64,000 nucleotides of DNA. Source: Candidatus Bipolaricaulota bacterium. Its GTDB lineage: Bacteria > Bipolaricaulota > Bipolaricaulia > UBA7950 > UBA9294. Made by a program: the position numbers and the translations under genes. Positions 25,149 to 34,096 of this stretch are shown here, in pieces; the first letter of the stretch is position 1, and each line of letters begins with the position of its first letter. Where the stretch lies: assembly GCA_028278555.1 (NCBI GenBank), contig JANQEA010000019.1, forward strand, positions 1-64,000, given 5' to 3'. The notes under the pieces were generated by a model. The model saw nothing but the letters and a program-made list of their open reading frames with translations. It searched no databases and had not been told where the DNA came from.

Positions 25149-26225
25149 ATGAATCAACCAGACGCGACAAGAGAGCTGGGAGTTGAGTTCGTCGACTGGC
25201 CGGCCTATTGCTTCTGTACAGCCCCCACGGCGGTCGTGATCGGGGAAGATCTGCCGGGTGCCCACGGCTGGCTTGGCGAAACGCGATCGAGCCTCAGCTC
25301 CGAGACCGAGCGCGATCTCCTCGTGCTTCTGCTCACCGGCGCGCTTGAGCATGTCCTGGCGCTTCACTACGAAGCCGGGCACCTCGATCAGCCGATCCCC
25401 GAGTTCATGCAGTGGCTGGAGGACCTGGACGCACTTGATCTGGCTGCGTCCTGTGATCTCTCGTCGAAGTGGGAACCGTGTGAGGACGGCGGCCGACGCA
25501 CGAACCTCGGGACGGACAGCAATCTGGCTGACTGGGCGGGGATCGTGATCGAGCGGTCGGTATGGGATCGCGCAGAGCTTGTGATCGCCGAGCCTGAGCG
25601 GCTGCACCGGCTGCTTGTCTCGACGCTTCGTGTCTTCTGGGAGGGGCACTTCCGCAGGGCCTACGAGGTGCAGCGAGCGGAGACGCAGGAGACACTCGAG
25701 CTCCTCCGGAAGCGATACGAAGGCAAACCCGCATCGGAGGTCGTCCCCGCGCTCGTCGGCCGGGCTGTTCCGGGGGTGGAATCCCTACGAGAAGGAACGC
25801 AGAAGTTCCTCGCCATCCCGGTGTTCTATCTCGGCCCCTACTTGTCCGAATCGTATGTCGACGAAGACATGCATGTGCGGGTCGAGGCGTTCGATCCCGC
25901 GACGGCACGAGCACAGCTCGACGTATCCCCGATTCGCGAGAACGTCAGTCGGATCAAAGCTCTCGCCGATGAGACGCGGATCCGGATCCTTCGCTTCCTC
26001 GACGAGGGGGAGAGGTACGGAGGAGAAATCGTCGAGTACGTCGGGCTCACGCAACCCGCCGTATCGAGACACCTTCGTCTTCTGGTTGCCGCCGGGTTGT
26101 TGAACGTCCGCCAGGAAGGAACGGCGAAATTCTACTCGCTCGATCGACAGCGACTTGACGCTACGGCGGAGTTCATCTCGCAGCTCGCGAACGAGAGCAG
26201 GGAGCCGGACGGAGATCCGCAGTGA
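25149..26225 (+). CDS. ArsR-family transcriptional regulator with large N-terminal domain
   Basis: A 358-residue protein. Residues ~270-345 are an ArsR-type winged helix (IKALADETRIRILRFLDEG, GEIVEYVGLTQPAVSRHLRLL, AGLLNVRQEGTAKFYSL). The first ~260 residues form a DUF5937-like domain of unknown ligand; no ArsR-type CxC metal site is apparent near the recognition helix. The stop overlaps the GTG of the MFS gene by four bases, so regulator and exporter are coupled. It probably represses this operon through the dyad just upstream. Confidence 0.88.
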   Translation: MNQPDATRELGVEFVDWPAYCFCTAPTAVVIGEDLPGAHGWLGETRSSLSSETERDLLVLLLTGALEHVLALHYEAGHLDQPIPEFMQWLEDLDALDLAASCDLSSKWEPCEDGGRRTNLGTDSNLADWAGIVIERSVWDRAELVIAEPERLHRLLVSTLRVFWEGHFRRAYEVQRAETQETLELLRKRYEGKPASEVVPALVGRAVPGVESLREGTQKFLAIPVFYLGPYLSESYVDEDMHVRVEAFDPATARAQLDVSPIRENVSRIKALADETRIRILRFLDEGERYGGEIVEYVGLTQPAVSRHLRLLVAAGLLNVRQEGTAKFYSLDRQRLDATAEFISQLANESREPDGDPQ

Positions 26226-27580
26226 TCAATGTCAGGCGCCGCTTCCCGCTGGGGGGCATGGCCGGGTTTTCGATCGTATGGCTCGGGCAGTTCGTCTCGA
26301 TCGTTGGATCGGGTATGACGACCTTCGGCTTGGGCATCTGGGCCTGGCAAGCAACGGGGCGGGCGACGGCTCTCGCGCTGGTCGGGCTCTGTGCGTTGAT
26401 CCCAGCGATCCTTGCGAGTCCTGTCGCCGGAGCGCTCGTCGACCGGTGGAGCCGGAAGAAGATCATGATCGTCGCCGATCTTGTGGCCGGTGCCGGTGCC
26501 GTCTTCTTGCTTATCCTCTCCCTGCTGGGGCGGCTTCAGATCTGGCACATCTACCTGGTGGCGGCAGCGAACGGAGCCGGCGGCGCGTTCCAAGGTCCGG
26601 CGTATCGTGCGTCCATCTCGATGATGATCGACAAGGCCCAGTACGGACGCGCGTACGGGATGCTGGGCATGGTGAATTCCGCCTCGGGGATTGTCGCGCC
26701 GATCCTTGCTGGTGCCCTTCTTGGAGTCATCGGGCTGCGAGGAATCTTGATGATCGATATCGCGACGTTCCTGTTCGCGGTGGGGATGCTTCTGATCGCT
26801 CGGATCCCGCAGCCGGTCCGCGAGGACTCCTCGGTCTCGCTTGGGCGACGACACTTGATTCGTGAGTCGATGTTCGGCTTTCGATACCTCGCGGAGCGGC
26901 GTCCGCTCCTGCATCTTCTGTTGGCCTACGCGAGCCTCAACATCATCATGACCCTCGTCTTCACCATCCTGACGCCGATGGTACTGGCGCGCACGGGATC
27001 GAATGAACTCACCCTCGGTACGGTCCAGATGTTCCTCGGTCTTGGTGGCGTCACTGGCGGTGCGATCCTCACCGCGTGGGGTGGACCGAGCCGAAACCTC
27101 ATTCGATGGATGTTCGCGGCGATCGCCGCCAGCATGCTCTTCGGGATTTCGGCCCTCGGGGTGGCGCAGAGCCTCGTGGTCTGGGCGGCGGCCGCGTTCT
27201 TCACGCTCCTCCTCGCGACCTTCATCCAGAGCATGAGCAACGTTCTCTGGCAGCGGAAGATTCCGCCTGCCGTCCAGGGACGCGTCTTCGCCTATCGGGG
27301 CCTCGTCTCGCAGATCGCGTCTCCGCTGGGCACGATCCTCGCTGGGACACTCGCCGACCACGTGTTTGAGCCGCTGATGGCCACTGGCACGAGTGCGTCC
27401 CGACTGTTCGCTCCGCTAGTGGGCTCCGGTCCCGGCGCAGGGATGGGGTTGATGGTCGTCTTCGCCGGGGTCATCGGCTGCATCCTCGGCCTCTCGGGAT
27501 TCCTCGTTCCCTCGATCCGAAGACTCGAACGCCTGATTCCGGACGCGGATGCTGAAGGGAGCGAATCCGACAATGGCTAG
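26222..27580 (+). CDS. MFS exporter (EntS/MFS_3-like)
   Basis: A 452-residue protein with about 12 hydrophobic segments and MFS_3-type landmarks: FSIVWLGQFVSIVGSGM at the start, the LVDRWSRKKIMI loop 2-3 motif, and QGRVFAYRGLVSQIASPLG in the second half. It probably exports a drug or peptide-like compound by proton antiport. Translation starts at GTG 26222, overlapping the ArsR stop. The serine hydrolase begins 23 bases after its stop, giving a three-gene operon. Confidence 0.9.
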   Translation: MINVRRRFPLGGMAGFSIVWLGQFVSIVGSGMTTFGLGIWAWQATGRATALALVGLCALIPAILASPVAGALVDRWSRKKIMIVADLVAGAGAVFLLILSLLGRLQIWHIYLVAAANGAGGAFQGPAYRASISMMIDKAQYGRAYGMLGMVNSASGIVAPILAGALLGVIGLRGILMIDIATFLFAVGMLLIARIPQPVREDSSVSLGRRHLIRESMFGFRYLAERRPLLHLLLAYASLNIIMTLVFTILTPMVLARTGSNELTLGTVQMFLGLGGVTGGAILTAWGGPSRNLIRWMFAAIAASMLFGISALGVAQSLVVWAAAAFFTLLLATFIQSMSNVLWQRKIPPAVQGRVFAYRGLVSQIASPLGTILAGTLADHVFEPLMATGTSASRLFAPLVGSGPGAGMGLMVVFAGVIGCILGLSGFLVPSIRRLERLIPDADAEGSESDNG

Positions 27581-27603
27581 TGGCGGACGGCAAGGAGGAC
27601 GCA

Positions 27604-28728
27604 ATGAGGGAGTTTGATGCGAAGGTTCAAGCCGCATTCGAGCAGAGTCCCGTGCCGGGACTCGCCTGTGCGGCCGTGACTGCTGAGGGCGTTGCATGGT
27701 CGGCTGGATTCGGATGGGCTGACGTTGAGAAGGAAGTCCCCATGACGGCGGACACGATCATGAACATTGCCTCCGTATCCAAGGTCGTGACGGCGACGGC
27801 GGTGATGAAGCTCTGGGAGGAGCAGTCGTTCGATCTCGATGCCGACGTCAACGACCTCCTGAGCTTTCGCGTCCGCAACCCGTGCTATCCCGACATCCCG
27901 ATCACCATTCGGCAGCTGCTGACGCACCGCTCGTCGATCAAGGACGGCCCCAGCTACGATGCCAGCTACGTGTGCGGTGTCGCACCAGACTCTCCGAGCG
28001 AGTGGCTCTTCTCGGTGCTTCATCCCGACGGACAGCAGTTCGACGCAGCAGGCAACTTCCACGAGTGGCCGCCTGGAACCGTCGATCCACCAGAGGAGCC
28101 GCGGCCCTACAGCAACGTGGGCTTCGGCCTCCTTGCCTTGGTCGCGGAGACAATCGCGGGACAGCCCTTCGAGGAGCTATCCCGGGAGAAGCTGTTCAGT
28201 CCGCTGGGCATGACGGACAGCACGTGGAGGTTGGAGGACGTTCCACCGGGACGGCACGCGGCGCTCTACTCGACGATCCTCAACCCCGAGAGCGATGAGC
28301 GCGTCGAGTTCGTGCCGGAGCAGGCCGAAGTCGCGGTTGCTGTGGCGCCGGGGACGCTCTTCCGTCACTGCCTCTACGACTTGCCGATCAAGACCGATGG
28401 CCTTCTACGCACGAGTGCGAACGAATTGGGAATGCTTCTCTCGCTCTACACGTGCGGCGGGGCAGCGAACGGAAAGAGAATCCTTCGCGTAGAGACCCTC
28501 GACACGATGCTGAGCAACGAGCACTTCGGCCGAGCACTCTGCTGGCAGGGCGGACCTCGCGAGGACGGCTCCTGTCTTTGGTATCACGGGGGCAGCGATC
28601 CAGGGGTCGGGACCGCGTTGACCTACGATCCGAATCGTCAGATCGGCGTTGTGCTCCTGGCGAACTACGGGAATGGGGATCCAGTGCTGAACGAAGTGCA
28701 CCGCGAGATTCGCCGCGCGTTTCGCTGA
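27604..28728 (+). CDS. Serine hydrolase of the class C beta-lactamase / esterase family
   Basis: A 374-residue protein with the three catalytic motifs of this fold: S57-V-S-K60, Y-S-N (RPYSNVGFG) and HGG (WYHGGSDPG). There is no signal peptide, so it probably acts in the cytosol on an ester or amide rather than on peptidoglycan. ATG 27604 follows AAGGAGGA. As the last gene of the ArsR-MFS operon it may inactivate the compound that the exporter removes. Confidence 0.88.
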   Translation: MREFDAKVQAAFEQSPVPGLACAAVTAEGVAWSAGFGWADVEKEVPMTADTIMNIASVSKVVTATAVMKLWEEQSFDLDADVNDLLSFRVRNPCYPDIPITIRQLLTHRSSIKDGPSYDASYVCGVAPDSPSEWLFSVLHPDGQQFDAAGNFHEWPPGTVDPPEEPRPYSNVGFGLLALVAETIAGQPFEELSREKLFSPLGMTDSTWRLEDVPPGRHAALYSTILNPESDERVEFVPEQAEVAVAVAPGTLFRHCLYDLPIKTDGLLRTSANELGMLLSLYTCGGAANGKRILRVETLDTMLSNEHFGRALCWQGGPREDGSCLWYHGGSDPGVGTALTYDPNRQIGVVLLANYGNGDPVLNEVHREIRRAFR

Positions 28729-28745
28729 GAGGAGCAGGAGCGCAA

Positions 28746-30077
28746 CTATCCGCTGGTGTAGCCTTCGTCGGGGAGATCTCGCTCAACGTGGCGGACGCTG
28801 CGATTGGCACACATCAGCCCGCCGATGAGAAGCTTCAGGAGGCCCATCAGGACGAAGATCAGTCCGATGCCTCGCCCAGGGCCGGATCCAATGAGTCGTC
28901 CGATCGACAGAGCCAGCGTGCCGTTCGCAAGGAGGATCGGTTCAAAGACCGACTCGGCGAGATAGCCGGCCAGCAAGTAGGCCGCCGGAGACGCGGCGCT
29001 CACAATCATCTGCTGGACGGAGAAGACTCTTCCCTGGATGGCCCGTGGTACCTTCGCTTGCCAGATCGCCTGGTTCGATCCGTCGATGACGGCAATCGTC
29101 GTGTGTGCAACGAAGACGCCGAGGCCGATCAGCAGGACCCAGGGTCGGGCGCCGATCAGCAGGAAGGCGATTCCGCTAACGATCTCGAAGAGCAAAACCC
29201 CTCGGATCCGCGGTACCGGCCCGCCCCAGACGCTCATCACGAGGCTACCAGTGAACATGCCGACACCTGCGATGGCGAGGATGAGACCGAGCGCATCCGT
29301 CGTGGAGAACAGCAAGATCATCGGTGTGATCAGTGCGGCGACCATCCCCCAGAAGAAGCGCGATGCGGACGCATATGCCAGAAGGGCGGCCAGGCCACGG
29401 CGACTCAGGATGAAGCGGATGCCCTCCAAGATCTCAGGGAGAAGCGCCTTGTGTTCCGTGGCCTGATCCTCCGATTCGGATCTCGGGAAGCGAATGCGAA
29501 GAAGCGTTCCAATCGCGAACAGGAACGTCGCGCAATCCACGAGGATCACGCCGGAGAGCGCGATCCTCGTCAAGAGGTAGGCGGCGAGCGGTGGCGCGAG
29601 GATTTCGCCGAACGCGAACGCCAGCTGGATCAGGCCGTTCGCCCTCCCGAGTTTGGCCTTCGGAACGAGCGACGAAATCGCCGCCATGTAGGCTGGCCAT
29701 TGGATGCTGCCGAACACGGAACTGAGCGCGGTCAGTCCGTAGACGTGCCACAGCTCCAGTCGGCCGGCGAGCAGGATCGACGCAAAAATGAGCGTGCAGA
29801 CGCCGGCGCCCGCGTCGCTGAAGATCATCGCGCGCCGGCGATCCCAGCGATCGATGAGTACACCGGAGATCGGAGAGAGGAGGACCCGTGGCAGGACGGC
29901 GAACAGCCCGATGAACGCGAATGCAGAGATCGAACCGCTCTCCTGGAAGACCGAGACGCCCAGCGCAAAGCTCGTCAGGCTTGAACCGACCAACGATGCC
30001 GTCTGGCCTACCCATAGAATCGCGAATCTCCTCAACGTCCGACCCTCCAATGAGCCTTCTTGCTGGATAGGGACCAT
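28746..30077 (-). CDS. MFS exporter (MFS_3-like)
   Basis: A 443-residue protein with about 12 hydrophobic segments: FAILWVGQTASLVGSSLTSFALG at the start, SGVLIDRWDRRRAMIF in loop 2-3, and IWQAKVPRAIQGRVFSVQQM in the second half. It is a paralogue in type of the exporter at 26222 but convergent with that operon, 17 bases from the hydrolase stop. Start 30077 has no Shine-Dalgarno; a 14-bp motif shared with the gene at 31090 occupies that place. The longer upstream frame lacks membrane-protein character. Confidence 0.88.
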   Translation of the reverse strand: MVPIQQEGSLEGRTLRRFAILWVGQTASLVGSSLTSFALGVSVFQESGSISAFAFIGLFAVLPRVLLSPISGVLIDRWDRRRAMIFSDAGAGVCTLIFASILLAGRLELWHVYGLTALSSVFGSIQWPAYMAAISSLVPKAKLGRANGLIQLAFAFGEILAPPLAAYLLTRIALSGVILVDCATFLFAIGTLLRIRFPRSESEDQATEHKALLPEILEGIRFILSRRGLAALLAYASASRFFWGMVAALITPMILLFSTTDALGLILAIAGVGMFTGSLVMSVWGGPVPRIRGVLLFEIVSGIAFLLIGARPWVLLIGLGVFVAHTTIAVIDGSNQAIWQAKVPRAIQGRVFSVQQMIVSAASPAAYLLAGYLAESVFEPILLANGTLALSIGRLIGSGPGRGIGLIFVLMGLLKLLIGGLMCANRSVRHVERDLPDEGYTSG

Positions 30078-30078
30078 T

Positions 30079-30092
30079 GTACCGCGGTAACA
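30079..30092 (-). promoter_or_regulatory. Putative operator copy 1 (TGTTACCGCGGTAC)
   Basis: On the minus strand TGTTACCGCGGTAC ends one base before the MFS start codon. It is a near-palindrome (TTACCG/CGGTAC) and matches the sequence upstream of the gene at 31090 at 13 of 14 positions. Confidence 0.5.
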
Positions 30093-30188
30093 TTCGATCG
30101 TCCAACGACTCAAGGAGCGAGTTGCCGCTGGGTCTACTGGGAGTACCGCGGTCTGGACTCGGGGTGCGGGGCCACGTACCCTCGCGCG

Positions 30189-30845
30189 GTGATTCGAACC
30201 AATCTCATACTGATCGATGGACTCGCTGGGACGGGGAAGACAACCCTCGCGCGGGGACTCGCCGAGAGACTCGAGACCAATGAACACAGGACTTCTCTCT
30301 GGTGTGAGTTCACCTCGCCGCACCCTCTTCATGAGTGGGATCTGCTCTCGGTTGATGAGTGGAGCACGAGGACTCGCAGCAACTGGCGGCGGTTTGCTGA
30401 GGAGCTTGTGGCGGATGAAACGATCGGGATCGTCGAGAGCACGTTCTTCCAGGGGAGCATCGGGCAGCTTCTCGAATGGGATGCTCCGCAAGCAAGCGCC
30501 TTGAGCTACGTCTCGGGTGTTGCGTCGTTGATTGGCACGGCCAAGCCCGTGTTGATCTACCTTGTGCCGGGTGAAGTGGAGCCACACATCCGTCGCACCT
30601 ACGATCGTCGATCCGAGACTTGGCGGAACAAGATTGACGGCTTCATCCAATCAATTGAGTATGGACGCTCCCGCAATCTCTCTGGACTGGATGGCTACAT
30701 CCGGTTCAACCACGACCTCAAGAGTCTCTCGGATCTTGCCTTCGATGCCTTCGCGGGGCCGAAGTTCTCGATCGACGTCTCAGGCTACGAGTTCGCTCAG
30801 TACGAGAGACGCGCCGTTGCGTGGCTTCACTCCTCGAAGCGCTGA
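30189..30845 (+). CDS. P-loop kinase-like protein
   Basis: A 218-residue protein that starts at a GTG and has the Walker A loop DGLAGTGKTTLARGLAERL within its first 30 residues. The rest (EFTSPHPLHEW, a TIGIVESTFFQ strand, PVLIYLVPGEVEPHIRRTY) follows the AAA_33/adenylate-kinase-like fold with a possible lid Arg. It probably phosphorylates a small molecule; the acceptor is unknown. It is divergent from the MFS exporter and its 3' end overlaps the convergent gene at 30827 by 19 bases. Confidence 0.75.
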   Translation: MIRTNLILIDGLAGTGKTTLARGLAERLETNEHRTSLWCEFTSPHPLHEWDLLSVDEWSTRTRSNWRRFAEELVADETIGIVESTFFQGSIGQLLEWDAPQASALSYVSGVASLIGTAKPVLIYLVPGEVEPHIRRTYDRRSETWRNKIDGFIQSIEYGRSRNLSGLDGYIRFNHDLKSLSDLAFDAFAGPKFSIDVSGYEFAQYERRAVAWLHSSKR

Positions 30846-31090
30846 CTCATCGTGGCATCGAATTCGAGTTCGTAGAACGACTTGATGAGATCGATCTTCT
30901 TCAGCGTCTCAGGGGTAAACGGAAGCTTCCCCTCGAGGACGTGGAGGACGATCTCCTCGATCAGGTGCCCCAACGTCATGTCGTAGTTCTCGGCGATCGC
31001 CTTGAGCACCTTCAGAATGCGTCGCTCGATCCGAACGCCGGTCTGGACTCGATCGACCTTGATTGCTGGCTTCTCCTTTGCGGTTGGCAT
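30827..31090 (-). CDS. Ribbon-helix-helix-like small protein
   Basis: An 87-residue protein with a basic N-terminus and then RVQTGVRIERRILKVLKAIAENYDM followed by TLGHLIEEIVLHVLEG, a strand-helix-helix pattern resembling ribbon-helix-helix regulators. DNA binding is inferred from this pattern. A putative operator lies 32-45 bases upstream and a second copy sits at the MFS start on the same strand, which suggests it could regulate itself and the exporter. Confidence 0.6.
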   Translation of the reverse strand: MPTAKEKPAIKVDRVQTGVRIERRILKVLKAIAENYDMTLGHLIEEIVLHVLEGKLPFTPETLKKIDLIKSFYELEFDATMSQRFEE

Positions 31091-31121
31091 GGTCGCACCC
31101 CTGCGTGAGATCTGTCGAACG

Positions 31122-31135
31122 GTACCTCGGTAACA
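31122..31135 (-). promoter_or_regulatory. Putative operator copy 2 (TGTTACCGAGGTAC)
   Basis: One base differs from the copy at 30079-30092. It lies 32-45 bases before the start of the ribbon-helix-helix-like gene, where a promoter would be expected. Confidence 0.5.
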
Positions 31136-31285
31136 GAGTAGGTGCGGCGAAGGTCGGAGTCAATGCCGACAGCAGCTCCATGTAGGCTGCTGAGTGAAGC
31201 GCTACGCCGACAGCCCACGGTAGCGAACTTGCCCGGGAGGGAGCAACATTCCGTTGGTATCGAGAGCATGGCCACAGGAGGTCAC

Positions 31286-31606
31286 ATGCATTTCCTCGTT
31301 CTGGGATTCGATGGCACGGACGGCCAAGCTGCGGAACGGCGAGCGGCGGCGCGGCAAGAGCATCTGGAGGGGAGCAAGTGCAGGTATGCCTCCGGGGAAT
31401 GGTTCGACTCAGGCGCGATCCTCGATGGCGAGGGCAGCATGATTGGATCGTTCGTCGTTTGTGAATACCCGTCCAGGGACGTGATGAAGCGCGAGTGGCT
31501 CGATCGGGAACCCTACGTCTTGGGCGATGTCTGGCAGCGAGTCGAGATTCATCCGGTTGCCCTTTCCCCGAGAGCGCTATCGCGCTCTTCCAGCCGCGAA
31601 CGTTGA
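31286..31606 (+). CDS. YciI-like protein
   Basis: A 106-residue protein with the YciI/YCII pattern: MHFLVLGFDGTDGQAAERRAAARQ, GEWFDSGAILDGEGSMIGSFVVCEYP and FLxxDPY-like REWLDREPYVLGDVWQRVEI. Members are dimeric alpha-beta barrel proteins of mostly unknown role. ATG 31286 follows AGGAGG (31276-31281). It stands alone on the plus strand. Confidence 0.82.
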   Translation: MHFLVLGFDGTDGQAAERRAAARQEHLEGSKCRYASGEWFDSGAILDGEGSMIGSFVVCEYPSRDVMKREWLDREPYVLGDVWQRVEIHPVALSPRALSRSSSRER

Positions 31607-31686
31607 CAACGATTTGGGGTTCGGTCCGGCTGGCCGGCGCCGCAGTGAGTGACCGCGGCACCGGCCAGTCGGATCGTTGTTTGCAG

Positions 31687-31802
31687 CCTCAATCTTCGAA
31701 AGATCCTCCAACTCGTCGACCATCCCGGTGAGCACGTCGAACCCGCCCTGCCAGAAGGCCTTCGAGCGGGTGTCGATCCCGGCCTCATCGAGGATGTCCG
31801 CC
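31687..31802 (-). pseudogene. Orphan 3' end of an M3-family oligoendopeptidase (pepF-like)
   Basis: On the minus strand this reads ADILDEAGIDTRSKAFWQGG and then FDVLTGMVDELEDL, the characteristic C-terminus of M3B oligoendopeptidase F. No other part of a peptidase is present. Upstream the sequence belongs, in another frame, to the tail of the GNAT gene (stop 31785). There is no start codon or ribosome site, so this is a remnant. Confidence 0.7.
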
Positions 31803-32285
31803 GGTGCTACTGAAGGTTACGCGCTGGGGAGAGTGCCCTGCGGGCGGGATCCTTCTCTTGTAGTTGATGAAGCCGGGAGACCCCTCCACTTCGGACGGGA
31901 CGAAGCCATGATGCTCGTAGTAGCTGATGGCTTGCGCATTGCTTCGAAGGGTGCCGATTCCGATGCTCTCCGCTTCCCCGCGGAATTCGTCCTCCAGTGC
32001 TCGGAAGACTGCCCTTCCAATCCCTTGCCCCCGGAACTCTGGAAAGAGGACCATGGACTGCACATGGATGGCCGAAGGTTGCCTCTCGATCCAAACGAAG
32101 CCGGCGACCTTGCCGTTCGACACAACGGATCGAACCTGTCCCGATGTCTCGAACAGCTCGCGGAGCGATTCCCATGTGAGGCCGAGACCAGCCAGCGACT
32201 CTTCCTCGTACGGGAGAAGCTCCTCCCGAAAGCTGGCGAAGAATCTCTCACGTTCAGCCTCCGTACTCGTGCGCAGTTCGATCAT
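31785..32285 (-). CDS. GNAT-family N-acetyltransferase
   Basis: A 166-residue protein with IHVQSMVLFPEFRGQGIGRAVFRALEDE (acetyl-CoA motif A) and NAQAISYYEHHGFVPSEVEG (motif B). Substrate unknown. Start 32285 follows GAGGAAGACC. The last ~10 residues (VTFSSTGGHPR) are encoded by sequence that belongs, in another frame, to the pepF remnant, so the gene end was probably changed by the rearrangement that created the remnant. Confidence 0.85.
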   Translation of the reverse strand: MIELRTSTEAERERFFASFREELLPYEEESLAGLGLTWESLRELFETSGQVRSVVSNGKVAGFVWIERQPSAIHVQSMVLFPEFRGQGIGRAVFRALEDEFRGEAESIGIGTLRSNAQAISYYEHHGFVPSEVEGSPGFINYKRRIPPAGHSPQRVTFSSTGGHPR

Positions 32286-32563
32286 CGGTCTTCCTCGAGG
32301 CATGTGCTGCGTACATGGTACGACCTTCTGTGTGTCACGCGAGCCGTGGGGGCACCTCATGAGGATGGGATCGGGTGCATGCCGGACCCTGAGTCCCAGT
32401 CTCGATGTGGATTGGGGTGCTGCTGGTGTACTCCAGTGTTGGCTCTTGGTCCGGAGCAGGCATTCCAGGTAGAGTAGGCTAATTACTGGCAGGATCATCA
32501 GCGTTTCGCACGCTGAGATCATTGACTTCAGAGAGGCTCAGCGAGCTACAGGGAGCGTGAAGA

Positions 32564-33274
32564 ATGGCCAAACGCTTTGCCGTTGCTGTCGTGCTAGGGA
32601 TTCTGTCTTGTAGCGTGCTGCATCAGGCAGTCATGGGGCAGGGGCCGGAGGAAGTTCTCGGAGGACTGGTAGTTCTCACAGCACTGGAACGGAACAACGA
32701 GCTGATCAATCGCTTGCAGGACGCCGAATCGTTTGCGCAGCTCGAAGATCGCCTTGCGGAGATGGGGTATGTGCTCCTCTTGGAAGAGGCGAGCCTGGCC
32801 GTCTTCTCCGAGGAAGTCGGTGTCGACGAGCGGGCTTTGCTCATCCCTTTGCTTCGCGATGGTGAGATAGCGTCTGCCGTGATCTTTCACAACTACTCCG
32901 ATAACACGCCCGTCGAGGAAGGCGAATCGTTCTTCTTCGAGATAGCCGAGATGGCCGATCAGACCGTGCGAATCGAGATCAGCGATTCCAGTGGGGCGGG
33001 GGCATACATGATTAGGTCACCCGCATCCGACATCATCCGGATTGCCATTAGCAAGCCGAGTGGAGGCGGAAGCGGGAACGGTGGAGACAGCGGCGGGAGC
33101 TACTGGGATTGCGTTGCCAACTGCCTCAAGAACTGGTGGAACCAACTAACGGAGGACATCGAGAGCAAAGCGTGCGACAAGTGCTTCCAGGGGAAATGGC
33201 CGGTCATAAACTGCACGGCGTGTGCTCTCAAGCTTGACATGAGCCTGCTCAAGTGCGTTTTCTGCAAGAAGTGA
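32564..33274 (+). CDS. Secreted precursor-like protein with Cys-rich C-terminal domain
   Basis: A 236-residue protein: signal peptide (about 1-25), an alpha/beta pro-like domain (about 27-165), a Gly/Ser linker (GGGSGNGGDSGGS, about 167-179) and a C-terminal domain of about 57 residues with eight Cys in four pairs (CVANC, CDKC, CTAC, CVFC). The layout resembles precursors from which a disulphide-rich peptide is released, for example halocin C8-type bacteriocins, but I cannot show homology. A metal-binding zinc-ribbon-like reading of the CxxC pairs is the alternative. ATG 32564 follows GGGAGCG. Confidence 0.7.
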   Translation: MAKRFAVAVVLGILSCSVLHQAVMGQGPEEVLGGLVVLTALERNNELINRLQDAESFAQLEDRLAEMGYVLLLEEASLAVFSEEVGVDERALLIPLLRDGEIASAVIFHNYSDNTPVEEGESFFFEIAEMADQTVRIEISDSSGAGAYMIRSPASDIIRIAISKPSGGGSGNGGDSGGSYWDCVANCLKNWWNQLTEDIESKACDKCFQGKWPVINCTACALKLDMSLLKCVFCKK

Positions 33275-33581
33275 GGAGCCGTAGGTAGCAGTCCTTCCCC
33301 CGGGACTCTCCATCGATCGCCTCATCGGCGTTCTTTTGTGCTTGCAGTTGCACAGCCCTGGCGTGGTATGTGAGGATATCGACGCCAATACGTGAGTGTT
33401 GGAGTTATGAGAGGACGGGTGGGAAACGGAGAAGCCAGCGTGAAGGCGCATGGTCTATCTTGAGTATCAATCGCGGTCCAACACTGGAGAGGGGGGATAA
33501 GCCAAGGCTTCATGCGGCGCTGATCAAGGAGTGCCGATTCATCATAGGCACAAATCTCGATAGGTGTTTGAGGAGGGTGTC
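33275..33581. other. Intergenic region without recognised gene
   Basis: I see no conserved frame, RNA or strong hairpin in these 307 bases. The last 15 bases carry the ribosome site of the next gene (AGGAGGG). Confidence 0.5.
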
Positions 33582-34067
33582 ATGCAAAGTGGTCGACGGA
33601 ACATCGGAATCGTATGTGTTCTGGCCGTGGCGATGATCGCATCGTTCGCGACGCCGGTGGTGGCAGATGACGAGGCGGCGGCGGCCGTTAAGGCCATGGT
33701 GGAGCGAGGCGTGATCATGGCCATTCTCGAGGGTGAGGAGGCCGTTCTGGCGGCGATCAGCGACCCCGACGGTCCCTTCATTGATGGCGACCTCTATCTC
33801 TTCGCTGGCCTCGTGAGTGACGTTATCATGACGGCGCATCCGTACAGCCCCCACCTGCTCAACATAGACCTGAGCACGTTCGAGGACAACCACGGCAACT
33901 TCCTGTTCGCCAACTTCGTGGCAGTAGCCTCGGATGCCGGCGCTGGCTGGAGCGAGTACTGGTGGCCGAAGCCGGGCGAAGAGGATCCCTCACGGAAGTT
34001 GACCTACATCATGAAGGTCGCCGGCCTGGACCTGTACATCGGCTGCGGCTACTATCCCGCGGAGTAG
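33582..34067 (+). CDS. Exported single-Cache-domain protein
   Basis: A 161-residue protein with a signal peptide (about 8-28, ending VVA) and a stand-alone sCache_2-like domain. PFIDGDLYLFAG, GNFLFANF, GWSEYWWPKPG and the final DLYIGCGYY correspond to the domain's ligand-pocket strands. Unlike chemoreceptors it has no transmembrane or signalling part, so it may be a soluble periplasmic ligand-binding protein. ATG 33582 follows AGGAGGG. A strong terminator follows. Confidence 0.82.
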   Translation: MQSGRRNIGIVCVLAVAMIASFATPVVADDEAAAAVKAMVERGVIMAILEGEEAVLAAISDPDGPFIDGDLYLFAGLVSDVIMTAHPYSPHLLNIDLSTFEDNHGNFLFANFVAVASDAGAGWSEYWWPKPGEEDPSRKLTYIMKVAGLDLYIGCGYYPAE

Positions 34068-34096
34068 TCGAGCAACTGAGCTAGAGCTGGACTGCA

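Noticed and set aside
26132..29984. Long frames opposite the MFS exporters and the serine hydrolase
   Set aside because: They are highly charged, low-complexity translations without motifs, and the sense frames are membrane proteins or have catalytic motifs.
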